Of a DNA stretch of 40,682 bases, positions 7,349 through 16,071 are shown one piece after another. Origin of the DNA: Chloroflexota bacterium (GTDB taxonomy: Bacteria > Chloroflexota > Dehalococcoidia > SM23-28-2 > RBG-16-64-32); contig JADFQV010000015.1 of the NCBI GenBank assembly GCA_022561635.1, positions 1-40,682 on the forward strand, in the 5' to 3' direction. The translations under genes were made by a program, and so were the position numbers. The first letter of the stretch is position 1. Every line of letters begins with the position of its first letter. The notes under the pieces are model-generated. The model did no database searches, had not been told where the DNA came from, and saw nothing but the letters and a program-made list of their open reading frames with translations.

Positions 7349-8131
7349 ATGACTCGCAGCAGTACAGCAGAGCCGACTGCACCGACCCCTGATGAGGAGC
7401 GCGGCGATAAGAACCTGACGATCGTCGAGCACCTAAAGGAGTTGCGCTACCGGGTGATGATGGCCTCGATCGGCGTGGTCCTCGGGCTGGTGATCTCGGC
7501 CTTCTTCGCGGCCGACTTCATCCTCTGGCTGGAGGAGCCAGCGAAGGAGCAGCACCCCGGCCTGCAACTGCAGTTCATCGAGCCGTTCGAGAACTTTGTA
7601 ACGTACTTCCGCGTGGCGCTGCTGGGCGGTCTCATCCTTGGCATGCCGATGATCGTCTACCACGGGCTGCGCTTCGTGACGCCAGCCCTGCACCCGACTG
7701 AACGCAAGTGGCTGTACGGTACGGTAGTAGGCGCGACGTTGCTGTTCCTGAGCGGCGTGGCGTTTGCCTACTACATAGCGCTGCCGCCGGCGCTGGACTT
7801 CCTGCTGAACTTCAACAACGACCTGGCGGAGCCGAATCTCCGTATTGGGAGTTATGTCGACTTCGTGACGCGGCTGCTCTTCTGGACGGGCGTCTCGTTC
7901 GAAACGCCGATGATCGTCATGTTCCTGGCCCGGGTCGGCCTCGTGAGCCCAGCCCAGCTGATTCGGTGGTGGCGTCTTTCGATCGTGGCGGCTTTCATCG
8001 TGGCGGCGATCGTCACGCCATCGATCGACCCGATAACGCAATCGCTTGTGGCGGGTCCGATCATCGTGCTCTATTTCTTTGGGATCGGGCTGGCGGTGAT
8101 CGTGCAGCCGAAGCGCCCGCCGAAGCCTTAG
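7349..8131 (+). CDS. tatC: Sec-independent translocase protein TatC
   Basis: 260 aa, six predicted transmembrane helices, the twin-arginine signal-peptide receptor. The family signature HLKELRYRV lies at the first cytoplasmic edge, followed by the FIEPFENFVTYFRVALLGG segment and PxxxY-GLRFVTPAL. The first 25 residues are a Ser/Thr/Pro-rich extension before the conserved start. It pairs with tatB immediately upstream; no separate tatA lies in the window. Confidence 0.95.
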   Translation: MTRSSTAEPTAPTPDEERGDKNLTIVEHLKELRYRVMMASIGVVLGLVISAFFAADFILWLEEPAKEQHPGLQLQFIEPFENFVTYFRVALLGGLILGMPMIVYHGLRFVTPALHPTERKWLYGTVVGATLLFLSGVAFAYYIALPPALDFLLNFNNDLAEPNLRIGSYVDFVTRLLFWTGVSFETPMIVMFLARVGLVSPAQLIRWWRLSIVAAFIVAAIVTPSIDPITQSLVAGPIIVLYFFGIGLAVIVQPKRPPKP

Positions 8132-8138
8132 CAGCGGT

Positions 8139-8167
8139 TTGACCAGCAGATAGGCCGCGCGTATCAT
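8139..8167 (+). promoter_or_regulatory. Leaderless-type promoter of the UDG/RNase J/FtsK cluster
   Basis: TTGACC (8139-8144), a 17-nt spacer and TATCAT (8162-8167), then 8 nt to the GTG start. No Shine-Dalgarno precedes the start, so the transcript would begin at or next to the start codon. Confidence 0.65.
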
Positions 8168-8175
8168 CGGCGATA

Positions 8176-8790
8176 GTGACAGAGCTTGAGGCCCTCTACA
8201 CGAAGATCATCACGTGTGAGTCCTGCAACCTCTGCAAAACACGCACTCATGCGGTCCCCGGCGAAGGCGCTGAGGACGCTGAAATTATGTTCGTCGGCGA
8301 GGGGCCGGGGTATCACGAGGATCAGCAGGGACGCCCGTTCATCGGCCCGGCCGGCAAGTTTCTGGACGAGCTGCTCGATTCGATCAATCTGACCCGGTCT
8401 GACGTCTACATCTGCAACGTCGTCAAGTGCCGCCCGCCCAGCAACCGGGACCCGATCCCGGAAGAGGTGGACGCCTGCCGCCCGTTCCTGCTGCGCCAGA
8501 TCGAGCTGATTAACCCGAAGCTGATCGTGACGCTGGGACGCTTTTCGCTCTCCTGGTTCTTCCCCCGCGACGCGATCGGAAAAGTGCGCGGAACTCTGCG
8601 CCAGCTGGGTGGACGCCACTACTATCACGTCTATCATCCGGCGGCGGCGCTGCACAACGGCAATCTGAGGCAGGTCATCCTTGACGACTTTGCGAAGATC
8701 CCGCTGGCGCTTGAGAAGCTACGCGAAGACGCGCCGCTGGTGGCGGCGGCGACGGTGCCTGATTCCGTAGAACAGGGGCGGCTCTTCTAG
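8176..8790 (+). CDS. Family 4 uracil-DNA glycosylase (Fe-S type)
   Basis: Removes uracil from DNA in base excision repair. 204 aa with the family 4 pattern: C14-x2-C17, C85 and C101 as iron-sulfur ligands, the uracil-binding GEGPGYHEDQQGRPF motif (41-55), and the catalytic-pocket HPAAALHN motif near the C-terminus. C20 and C80 are extra cysteines. GTG start chosen from the promoter at 8139-8167 and the conserved N-terminus. RNase J starts 3 nt after the stop, so UDG leads an operon with rnj and ftsK. Confidence 0.92.
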   Translation: MTELEALYTKIITCESCNLCKTRTHAVPGEGAEDAEIMFVGEGPGYHEDQQGRPFIGPAGKFLDELLDSINLTRSDVYICNVVKCRPPSNRDPIPEEVDACRPFLLRQIELINPKLIVTLGRFSLSWFFPRDAIGKVRGTLRQLGGRHYYHVYHPAAALHNGNLRQVILDDFAKIPLALEKLREDAPLVAAATVPDSVEQGRLF

Positions 8791-8793
8791 CAT

Positions 8794-10461
8794 ATGGCGC
8801 AGAAGTTGCGGGTAATCCCGTTCGGTGGCCTGGGTGAGATCGGCAAGAACATGCTGGCCCTGGAGACGAACGAGGACATGATTCTGATCGACTCCGGGCT
8901 GATGTTCCCGGAGGCGGACATGCTGGGCGTCGACCTCGTGATCCCGGACGTCACCTACGTCAAGGAGCGCCTGAAGAAGCTGCGGGGCATCCTCATCACG
9001 CACGGCCACGAGGACCACGTCGGCGCCCTGCCATACGTGCTGCCAGCGCTGCGTGCGCCCGACGGGCAGTTGCCGCCCGTTTACTGCACGCCACTGACGC
9101 ACGGCCTGATCACGGTGAAGCTGGAAGAGCACAAGCTGCTGAAGAAGGCGAATCTGAAGATGGTCGAGCCAGGAGACACGGTGAAGTTCGGCAACATGTC
9201 GGCGGAATGGATCCACACCACGCACAGCATTCCGGACTCGACGTCGATCGCCATCAAGACACCGCTGGGCACCGTCTTCCACACGGGAGACTTCAAGTTC
9301 GACCACACGCCGGTGATGGGCGGTCCGCCGGACCTGATGCGCATCGCTCAGATCGGGCAGGAGGGCGTCCTCCTGCTGCTGTCAGACTCGACCTACGCCG
9401 ACACTGAAGGCTACACGCCCTCGGAGAGGCATATCGCGGACACGCTAGACCGCATTATGGCGACGGCGGACGGGCGCGTGATCGTTGCCACGTTCGCATC
9501 GTTGATCTCGCGGGTGCAGCAGGTGATCGACGCGGCGGAGAACAACGGCCGCCGTGTGTTCGTGACCGGCCGAAGCATGATGAACAACATGCGAATGGCG
9601 CTGGACCAAGACTACATCCGCGCCGCGGACGACCCGCTGCAACCGCTGGACCGCATGCGAAAGTTGAATCCACGCGAGGTCGTGCTTCTGACGACGGGCG
9701 CGCAGGGCGAGCCGACGTCGGCGCTGGTGCGGATGGCGAACCGAGACCACCGGCACATCGATATCGTGCCGGGAGACACGGTCGTGTTCTCGTCTTCGGC
9801 GATTCCGGGCAACGAGCAGCTGATCAACAGGACTATCAACAACCTTCACCGGCTGGGCGCGCACGTGCTCTTCGGCCGCGAGGCGAACGTGCATGTGCGC
9901 GGCCACGCGGCGCAGGAAGAGCTGAAGCTGATGATTAGCCTGGTGCAGCCGGAGTACTTCGTGCCGGTGCACGGGGAGTACCGCCACATGGTGATGCATT
10001 CACACCTGGCACGCTCGATGGGCATTCCGCCGGATAACGTCTTCACGATGGAGGATGGCGACGTGCTGGAGATCGACCGCCACGGGGCGCGCCCCGCAGG
10101 GCAGATTCCGGCGGATTACGTATACGTGGACGGGCTGGCGGTGGGCGTCGACAACGTCGTGCTGCGCGATCGCCAGAGGCTTTCAGACGACGGTGTAATC
10201 ATCGCGATCGTATCTATCGACAGGCATACGGGTAAACCAATTGGCCGCCCGGACGTTGTATCTAAAGGATTTATAGAAGCTGATATGTCAGAGAGCCTGA
10301 TGGAGAGGGCCCGCGATGTCGTCGAAGAGGCGCTTGCGGGTCAGGAGCACGTGGCCGACCGGGCGGACTTTAACGCCCGGGTGCATGAGGCGTTGTCCCG
10401 CTTCCTCTACAAGGAGACGCGGCGCCGGCCGATGATCCTACCGTTCAGCGTGGAGATCTAG
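8794..10461 (+). CDS. rnj: Ribonuclease J
   Basis: 5'-3' exo-/endoribonuclease of the metallo-beta-lactamase beta-CASP family, central to mRNA turnover and rRNA maturation in bacteria lacking RNase E dominance. 555 aa. HGHEDHVGALPY (70-81) gives the first metal site, HTGDFKFD and LLSDSTYAD the others; the beta-CASP region holds GRSMMNNM, TTGAQGEPTSAL and VHVRGHAAQEEL, then PVHGEYRHM. The C-terminal domain (VVEEAL...RVHEALSRFLYKETRRRPMI) is complete. ftsK follows after 9 nt. Confidence 0.95.
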   Translation: MAQKLRVIPFGGLGEIGKNMLALETNEDMILIDSGLMFPEADMLGVDLVIPDVTYVKERLKKLRGILITHGHEDHVGALPYVLPALRAPDGQLPPVYCTPLTHGLITVKLEEHKLLKKANLKMVEPGDTVKFGNMSAEWIHTTHSIPDSTSIAIKTPLGTVFHTGDFKFDHTPVMGGPPDLMRIAQIGQEGVLLLLSDSTYADTEGYTPSERHIADTLDRIMATADGRVIVATFASLISRVQQVIDAAENNGRRVFVTGRSMMNNMRMALDQDYIRAADDPLQPLDRMRKLNPREVVLLTTGAQGEPTSALVRMANRDHRHIDIVPGDTVVFSSSAIPGNEQLINRTINNLHRLGAHVLFGREANVHVRGHAAQEELKLMISLVQPEYFVPVHGEYRHMVMHSHLARSMGIPPDNVFTMEDGDVLEIDRHGARPAGQIPADYVYVDGLAVGVDNVVLRDRQRLSDDGVIIAIVSIDRHTGKPIGRPDVVSKGFIEADMSESLMERARDVVEEALAGQEHVADRADFNARVHEALSRFLYKETRRRPMILPFSVEI

Positions 10462-10470
10462 CAGCCGCCT

Positions 10471-12930
10471 ATGTCTGTTAGAACGAAGCGGCGGACTTCG
10501 CGCCGCGCCTCATCCTATCGTCCGCGGTCCAGCCCGACCGGCAAGCGCAGCCGAAAGTCATCCGGCCGCGGCCCTTCGAGGGACATACGGCTGATAGCAG
10601 CGGTGGCTGGCGTGGTCATTGGCGTGATCCTCATCTTCGCCTTCCTCGACCCGCTCGTCAGCGGGTCGGAGGCAGTCCTGCGCACGCTCGGCATCGGCGT
10701 CGTCCTCGTGGCCGCTGTCGCCGCCGCGGATCTCCTCGTTGCCAGGCGCCGGCCTGAGCTGAGAGTGAGCCTCCTGCGCACGATCCTCGGCGCCAACATG
10801 CTCGCGCTTTTCGTCCTCGGCATCGGTGGGTTCTTCAAGCCGGACTGGTCGATCGGAGAGGTGCATTTCGCGGAGGTGTCGACCGGCGGCAACCTGGGGA
10901 AGCTCTTTGCCGGCAGCTTCGCCGGCGGCGCAGGGTGGATCACTATCGGCATCATGGGGGCTTCGCTCGTGTGGCCCACGAGGGCGCGGCAGGTCGTTGT
11001 CGGCGCTCTCGAGGGGCTAAAGTGGGTGGTCTCGCTGGAGCTTCCGCAGCGGACGTGGCGCGGACTGCGATCGTTCTTCGCGTCTTTGGTGCCGCAGGGC
11101 GAAGACGAGTTCGAGAAGCAGATGCAAGAAGAGCCTTACGTACCGCAGCTGGATGAAGAGTGGCAGGAGACGCCGCCAGAGGTCGTCGAAGAGGCGGAGG
11201 AAGAAGCGGAGCCCGTCGAAGCGGCACCCGAGCCCGGCTCCGAGGTGCTGATAACGGCGGAGCCCGAGGAAGAAAAGGCCGGCTACCAGCGCACGCTGCC
11301 CATGGGCCGGCCGTCGGGCCGTGGCTGGGAGCTGCCGCCGCTGGGCGATCTGGCCGAAGCGGCCGAGTTGGAGATACGCCCGGTCGACAACGAGGCGCGG
11401 TCGCGGCTGATCGTTGAGACGCTGGCGTCGTTCGGCGTCGACTCACGCGTGGTGTCGATCAGCCAGGGGCCGACGGTGACGCAGTTCGGCGTCGAGCCGG
11501 GATGGGACATCAAAACACGGCGAGTAATCGTGCGCGACGAGAACGGCAAGCAGGTCATAGACAAGGACGGCAAGCCGGTCTCGCGCACGGAAGTGACGTC
11601 CAAAACGCGGGTGCGGGTGAACAAGGTAACGACCCTGGCAAACGACCTGGCGCTGGCGCTGGCGGCGCCGACTATCCGCATCGAGGCGCCGGTCCCCGGG
11701 AAGCCGATCATCGGCATCGAGGTGCCCAACAACACGTCGTCGCTGGTCTCGCTGCGCAGCGTGATCGAGAGCGCGGCGTTCACGAAGGCGAATGCGAAGA
11801 CGAAGATCGCGATCGCGCTGGGCAAGGGCGTCTCCGGTGAACCAGTGGCAGCCGACCTTTCGAAGATGCCGCACCTGCTGATCGCCGGCGCGACGGGCAG
11901 CGGCAAGAGCGTCTGCATCAACTCCATCATCGCCTGCTTCCTCCTCCACAACACGCCGGAGGAGCTGCGGCTCGTCCTCGTCGACCCGAAGCGCGTCGAG
12001 CTATCGACGTTCAAAAACATCCCGCACCTGGCGTTCTCGAAGGTGATTACGGACGTCGAAGAGGTGCCGGGCGTACTGCAGGCGGTGATCCACGAGATGG
12101 AGAGCCGCTACCGGCGTTTCGCCGAAATTGGCGTGCGAAACCTTGAGGCTCACAACAAGAGCCCGCGAGCGACGCACAAACTGGCGCACTGGGTCGTGAT
12201 CATTGACGAGCTTGCCGACCTGATGATGTCGTCGCCGTACGAGGTGGAGCGCCAGATCTGCCGCCTCGCGCAGCTGGCGAGAGCGACCGGCATCCACCTG
12301 ATCATCGCGACGCAGCGGCCGTCTGTCGACGTGGTGACGGGGCTGATCAAGGCGAACTTCCCGACGCGGATCGCCTTCGCGGTCTCCTCGCAGGTGGACT
12401 CGCGCACGATCATCGACACGGCGGGCGCCGATAAGCTGCTGGGCAAGGGCGACATGCTCTTCATGCCGACGGACGCGGCCAAGCCGAAGCGCATCCAGGG
12501 CTCTTTCGTCTCCGACCAGGAGATCGAGAAGATCGTCGACTGGTGGTCCAACGACCGCTTCCGGCACCTGGCTCCGGACAAGCTGGACCATCTGCTGGAA
12601 GCCGAGGACGAGGACAAGGACGGATCGCCGGCGGAAGACGACCCCTTGTACACAGCCGCGAAGGAGCTGGCGATCCAGCACTCACGCGTCTCCACGTCGC
12701 TCTTGCAGCGGCGGCTGCACGTGGGCTATCCGCGCGCCGCCCGCCTGATAGACATCCTAGAGGACGAGGGCGTCGTTGGGCCGTCCGAGTCCGGTCAGTC
12801 GCGCCAGGTGCTCATCACGGCGGAGGAAGAGGACGAGCCCGACGAGGGAAGCGCCGAAGAGACGCCAGCCGATACGGGCCAGGCGGACGAAGACACGCCG
12901 ACGCTCGGCGACGAAGACCGGTTCGAGTAG
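10471..12930 (+). CDS. ftsK: DNA translocase FtsK/SpoIIIE
   Basis: Membrane-anchored dsDNA pump for chromosome segregation at the septum. 819 aa: a basic N-terminus, about four transmembrane helices (residues 35-180), an acidic/Pro-Glu-rich linker (210-270) and the RecA-like motor with Walker A GATGSGKS (473-480), DPKRVELS, Walker B VVIIDELADLMM and ATQRPSVDVVTGLIKANFP. It ends in a winged-helix gamma domain (DPLYTAAKELAIQHSRVSTSLLQRRL) that reads KOPS-like sequences, followed by an acidic tail. The alpha domain carries a charged insert around RDENGKQVIDKDGKPVSR not typical of the short forms. Short four-helix N-terminus resembles SpoIIIE/SftA-like sizes. Confidence 0.95.
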   Translation: MSVRTKRRTSRRASSYRPRSSPTGKRSRKSSGRGPSRDIRLIAAVAGVVIGVILIFAFLDPLVSGSEAVLRTLGIGVVLVAAVAAADLLVARRRPELRVSLLRTILGANMLALFVLGIGGFFKPDWSIGEVHFAEVSTGGNLGKLFAGSFAGGAGWITIGIMGASLVWPTRARQVVVGALEGLKWVVSLELPQRTWRGLRSFFASLVPQGEDEFEKQMQEEPYVPQLDEEWQETPPEVVEEAEEEAEPVEAAPEPGSEVLITAEPEEEKAGYQRTLPMGRPSGRGWELPPLGDLAEAAELEIRPVDNEARSRLIVETLASFGVDSRVVSISQGPTVTQFGVEPGWDIKTRRVIVRDENGKQVIDKDGKPVSRTEVTSKTRVRVNKVTTLANDLALALAAPTIRIEAPVPGKPIIGIEVPNNTSSLVSLRSVIESAAFTKANAKTKIAIALGKGVSGEPVAADLSKMPHLLIAGATGSGKSVCINSIIACFLLHNTPEELRLVLVDPKRVELSTFKNIPHLAFSKVITDVEEVPGVLQAVIHEMESRYRRFAEIGVRNLEAHNKSPRATHKLAHWVVIIDELADLMMSSPYEVERQICRLAQLARATGIHLIIATQRPSVDVVTGLIKANFPTRIAFAVSSQVDSRTIIDTAGADKLLGKGDMLFMPTDAAKPKRIQGSFVSDQEIEKIVDWWSNDRFRHLAPDKLDHLLEAEDEDKDGSPAEDDPLYTAAKELAIQHSRVSTSLLQRRLHVGYPRAARLIDILEDEGVVGPSESGQSRQVLITAEEEDEPDEGSAEETPADTGQADEDTPTLGDEDRFE

Positions 12931-13017
12931 CCGGCACAGGCCTCCACGACATCGCGGCGCCCAGCTTGACGCCGGTGTTATCCTTGAAGTAAGCCTAACG
13001 AAATGGAGGATGAAGTA

Positions 13018-13095
13018 GTGATGAGAATTCACGCGACCTTCAAACGGCTTCAAGTTGACAAGGTGAGGCCCTTCGCGCAAGACGCCTGGAAGTAA
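13018..13095 (+). CDS. Candidate micro-ORF (25 aa)
   Basis: GTG ATG AGA ATT CAC..., encoding MMRIHATFKRLQVDKVRPFAQDAWK. A GGAGG (13005-13009) lies 8 nt before the GTG. A TATCCT (12979-12984) upstream could be a -10, though there is no -35. Not in the ORF track because of its size. No similarity recognised. It stands alone between ftsK and the 13206-13235 terminator and could be a small protein, a leader peptide or chance. Confidence 0.3.
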   Translation: MMRIHATFKRLQVDKVRPFAQDAWK

Positions 13096-13205
13096 CAGGC
13101 GCGCGGAGGCAGGCCACCCCGCGGATCGGCCAGCTATTAGAGGCCACGCTGCCTATCGGTGCGAGATGCGCCGCGAAGTGCCGAATGCGGGCCAACGAGA
13201 GAACG

Positions 13206-13235
13206 AAAAGCCCCCCGACATGTCGGGGGGCTTTT
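13206..13235 (+). terminator. Strong bidirectional rho-independent terminator
   Basis: Perfect palindrome AAAAGCCCCCCGACA/TGTCGGGGGGCTTTT. It ends with TTTTT on the plus strand and equally reads as a terminator on the minus strand. It separates ftsK from the convergent GNAT gene, whose TGA stop (13236-13238) directly abuts it. Confidence 0.92.
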
Positions 13236-13595
13236 TCATTGCGCCAAGTCTTTGCGCATGAAGATCTCGCGAGAGTCCTGACCGAGATCGCTGAGGGCGC
13301 CGATGAGGCGAAAGCCGAGGGCGCGGTGGAAGCGCAAGGAACGGTCGTTGGTCTCTTCGGTGGAGCTGAGCCAGAACTCGCAGCCGCGCCGCGTGAGATC
13401 GGCTTCGACGCGAGCGTAGAGGGCGCGGCCGACGCCCGTTCGTTGGTGGGGCGGGCGCACGCGGACGAAAACGCAGAGTGGAATGTGATCCCACAGCCAC
13501 TCCCAGCGCAAGTAGCCCACGACTTCTTTGCCCTCGAGCGCCACGGCCACGCGGCCGCCCTCGATGGCCTGTTCCAGGACGGCTTTCTCGCTCAC
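13236..13595 (-). CDS. GNAT-family N-acetyltransferase (start uncertain, N-terminus possibly longer)
   Basis: 119 aa from the first standard start (GTG 13593-13595). The acetyl-CoA site is visible as PPHQRTGVGRALYARVE, followed by the ALGFRLIG motif B. The same frame continues upstream without a stop to uvrB's TAG and reads VRPATLAGIPAIRDVDRSLEW, which is exactly a GNAT N-terminal strand and helix. An AGGAG (13668-13672) sits 6 nt before the GTC codon (13659-13661) at the place where the start codon is expected. So the real protein may be 141 aa starting at a non-standard or mutated codon. Substrate unknown. It is directly downstream of uvrB. Confidence 0.7.
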   Translation of the reverse strand: MSEKAVLEQAIEGGRVAVALEGKEVVGYLRWEWLWDHIPLCVFVRVRPPHQRTGVGRALYARVEADLTRRGCEFWLSSTEETNDRSLRFHRALGFRLIGALSDLGQDSREIFMRKDLAQ

Positions 13596-13676
13596 GGGCC
13601 ACTCAAGTGAGCGGTCGACGTCCCGGATAGCGGGAATGCCGGCGAGGGTCGCCGGGCGGACGTCCTGCTCCTGCCG

Positions 13677-15773
13677 CTACTTTCGCGGGCGGGTGCGGTT
13701 GTGGCCGCGGCGCGGGGCGGGGCTGCCGGTGTTGCGCATGGCGGAGAGGATGCTGAGGCCCTCTTCGTCGCCGACGAGTTCGCGGCGCAGTTCGACGACG
13801 CGGTCGCGGAGTAGCGCCGCCTTCTCGAATTCGAGGTTCTTGGCGGCGGTCTTCATCTGCTTGTCGAGGTCCTTGATCAGCCGCGCCAGCTCATCCTTGG
13901 GAATGTCGCCGACCTTGTACTCTTCGCTCTCCTCGGCCACCTGCTTGATGTGGTCGGTGATGTCGCGGATCGCCTTCTGGATGCCCTCAGGCTGGATGTT
14001 GTGCTCGGCGTTGTAGGCCTCCTGGATCTTGCGCCGGCGCCCAACCTCGGTGATCGCCCGGCGCATCGAGTCGGTCATCGTGTCGGCGTACATGATGACC
14101 GAGCCGTTGATGTTGCGGGCGGCGCGGCCCATCGTCTGGATCAGCGACCAGGCGGAGCGCAGGAAGCCCTCCTTGTCGGCGTCGAGGATGACGACGAGGC
14201 TCACCTCCGGCAGGTCGAGCCCTTCGCGCAGCAGGTTGATGCCGACGATGACGTCGTAGACGCCGAGGCGCAGGTCGCGCAGGATCTCGACGCGCTCGAA
14301 CGTCTGCACCTCCGAATGAAGATAGTGGCTCTTGACGCCCATCTCCATCAGGTAGTCGGCGAGGTCCTCGGCCATCTTCTTCGTGAGCGTGGTGACGAGC
14401 ACGCGCTCCTTGCGTTCGGCGCGCTGGCGGATCTCGTCCAGCAGGTCGTCGATCTGGCCCTTCGTCGGCCGCACGTCGACCTGTGGGTCGACGAGGCCGG
14501 TCGGACGGATGATCTGCTCGACGGTCTGCTCGCTCATTTCGGCCTCCCACGGGCCGGGCGTGGCCGAGACGTAGATCGTCTGGTTGAGGTGAGAGAGGAA
14601 CTCGTGGAAGTTGAGCGGCCGGTTGTCGAGCGCGGAAGGCAGGCGGAAGCCGAAGTCGACGAGCGTCTGCTTGCGGCGGATGTCGCCGTGGTACATACCG
14701 CGGATCTGCGGAATCGCCTGGTGCGACTCGTCGATGAAGAGGAGGAAGTCGTCGGGGAAGTAGTCCATCAGAGTCCAGGGGATACTGCCGGCCTCGCGGC
14801 GGGCGAGATGACGTGAGTAGTTCTCGATGCCGGAGCAGTATCCCTGCTCGCGCAGGCACTCGATGTCGTAGCGGGTGCGCTCGACGATGCGCTGGGCCTC
14901 GAGGAGCTGGCCCTTGTCGAGGAGCCACTGGTGACGCTCCGTGAGTTCAGCTTCGATGTCCACGATGGCGGCGTCCATCTTGTCCTGCGAGGTGACGAAG
15001 TGTTTGGCGGGGTAGATGTCGACGGTGTCCATCTCGGTGAGCACCTCGCCGGTGAGCGGATCGAGCTGGAGGATGCGCTCCACTTCGTCGCCGAAGTAGT
15101 CGATGCGCACGGCGAGTTCCTCGTAGGCCGGCAAGATGGTGAGGCTATCGCCGCGCAGGCGGAAGCGGCCGCGGACGAGGTTCTGGTCGTTGCGCTCGTA
15201 CTGCATGTCGACGAGGCGGCGCAGGGCGCGCTGGCGGTTGCTGGTCTCGCCGACGCGGAAGTGGAGGACGAAGTTGTAGTATTCGCTGGGCTCGCCGAGG
15301 CCGTAGATGCAGGAAACGGAGGCGACGATGACGACGTCTCGCCGCTCGAAGAGCGAGCGGGTGGCGGCGTGGCGGAGCTTGTCGATCTCCTCGTTGATGT
15401 CGGCGTCCTTGGCGATGTAGGTGTCGGTGCGGGGAATGTAGGCTTCCGGCTGGTAGTAGTCGTAGTAGGAGACGAAGTACTCGACGGCGTTTTCGGGGAA
15501 GAAGTCGCGGAACTCGGAGTAAAGCTGCGCCGCCAGCGTCTTGTTGGGCGAGATGACGAGCGTCGGCCGGCTGTAGCGGGCGATGACGTTGGCCATCGTG
15601 AACGTCTTGCCGGAGCCGGTGACGCCGAGCAGCGTCTGGTGCTTCTTGCCGTCGCGCAGGCCGGACTCCAGCATCCCGACGGCCTCCGGCTGATCGCCGG
15701 TCATCTGGAAGTCAGAGCTGAGGACGAACGGCTTCTCCGCAGGCGTAACGGTGATATGCCGGTCAACGGTCAC
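13677..15773 (-). CDS. uvrB: Excinuclease ABC subunit B (UvrB)
   Basis: Damage-verifying helicase of nucleotide excision repair. 698 aa, full length. Walker A GVTGSGKT (50-57), beta-hairpin [32 protein letters not shown] box ([13 protein letters not shown]), motifs V/VI ([36 protein letters not shown]) and the C-terminal UVR domain ([21 protein letters not shown]) that binds UvrC. GTG start, 8 nt after the stop of the small Cys/His gene, so the two are probably co-transcribed. Confidence 0.97.
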   Translation of the reverse strand: MTVDRHITVTPAEKPFVLSSDFQMTGDQPEAVGMLESGLRDGKKHQTLLGVTGSGKTFTMANVIARYSRPTLVISPNKTLAAQLYSEFRDFFPENAVEYFVSYYDYYQPEAYIPRTDTYIAKDADINEEIDKLRHAATRSLFERRDVVIVASVSCIYGLGEPSEYYNFVLHFRVGETSNRQRALRRLVDMQYERNDQNLVRGRFRLRGDSLTILPAYEELAVRIDYFGDEVERILQLDPLTGEVLTEMDTVDIYPAKHFVTSQDKMDAAIVDIEAELTERHQWLLDKGQLLEAQRIVERTRYDIECLREQGYCSGIENYSRHLARREAGSIPWTLMDYFPDDFLLFIDESHQAIPQIRGMYHGDIRRKQTLVDFGFRLPSALDNRPLNFHEFLSHLNQTIYVSATPGPWEAEMSEQTVEQIIRPTGLVDPQVDVRPTKGQIDDLLDEIRQRAERKERVLVTTLTKKMAEDLADYLMEMGVKSHYLHSEVQTFERVEILRDLRLGVYDVIVGINLLREGLDLPEVSLVVILDADKEGFLRSAWSLIQTMGRAARNINGSVIMYADTMTDSMRRAITEVGRRRKIQEAYNAEHNIQPEGIQKAIRDITDHIKQVAEESEEYKVGDIPKDELARLIKDLDKQMKTAAKNLEFEKAALLRDRVVELRRELVGDEEGLSILSAMRNTGSPAPRRGHNRTRPRK

Positions 15774-15781
15774 AGCCTAGT

Positions 15782-15994
15782 TCAGCATTTCCGGCACCGC
15801 TCCGTCCGCGTTCGTCGCAGTGAACGAGCCTGTGAGAAAGCGTCAGCCTCTGAATCGAATGGCCCGTGCCACTTGCCGTTCTTCCCAGATGCCCCATCGC
15901 GAACGCCTCGACCGGATTTGCAGAAGGCACACTGGGAGCGATGAATGAGGGCTTTGTCCGGTCGCACCGTCCAGTTCTCGTAAATCCACCACAT
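15782..15994 (-). CDS. Small Cys/His-rich conserved-looking protein
   Basis: 70 aa. MWWIYENWTVRPDKALIH begins it, followed by RSQCAFCKSGRGV, GKWHGPFDSEADA and a terminal ERCRKC. The spacing H-x3-C-x2-C ... CxxC suggests a single zinc site, and the WHGPF-xx-x-EA pattern resembles small uncharacterised proteins seen in many Actinobacteria and Chloroflexi; I cannot name the family. ATG with no Shine-Dalgarno, but a TACAAT -10-like box 10 nt upstream, so likely leaderless. uvrB starts 8 nt after its stop, suggesting a link to the DNA repair operon. Confidence 0.6.
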   Translation of the reverse strand: MWWIYENWTVRPDKALIHRSQCAFCKSGRGVRDGASGKNGKWHGPFDSEADAFSQARSLRRTRTERCRKC

Positions 15995-16004
15995 ATCACG
16001 ATCA

Positions 16005-16010
16005 ATTGTA
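16005..16010 (-). promoter_or_regulatory. -10 box of the small Cys/His gene and uvrB
   Basis: TACAAT on the minus strand, 10 nt before the ATG at 15994. The -35 position falls inside the inverted repeat at 16017-16040. Confidence 0.45.
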
Positions 16011-16016
16011 GCAGCG

Positions 16017-16040
16017 CCCCTGACAGCGCCATGTCAGGGG
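16017..16040. promoter_or_regulatory. Perfect inverted repeat between divergent promoters (candidate operator)
   Basis: CCCCTGACA-GCGCCA-TGTCAGGGG, 9-bp arms with a 6-nt centre. It covers the expected -35 positions of both the minus-strand uvrB-side promoter (-10 at 16005-16010) and the plus-strand ybaK promoter (-10 at 16057-16062). No T-tract follows on either strand, so it is not a typical terminator. Confidence 0.5.
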
Positions 16041-16056
16041 GTGAGGCGCCGACTGA

Positions 16057-16062
16057 TATGCT
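16057..16062 (+). promoter_or_regulatory. -10 box of ybaK
   Basis: TATGCT with 9 nt between it and the ATG at 16072; no Shine-Dalgarno, so a leaderless message is likely. Confidence 0.45.
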
Positions 16063-16071
16063 CCTGTCACG

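Larger units (their letters stand above)
12931..13235 (+). other. 305-nt intergenic region between ftsK and the convergent GNAT gene
   Basis: Holds the candidate micro-ORF (13018-13095), a GC-rich stretch with several short hairpins (for example CGGTGC-GAGAT-GCGCCG near 13158-13174) and the 30-bp palindromic terminator. A small structured RNA of about 240 nt ending at the terminator is possible; I cannot match it to SRP, tmRNA or 6S RNA. Confidence 0.4.
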
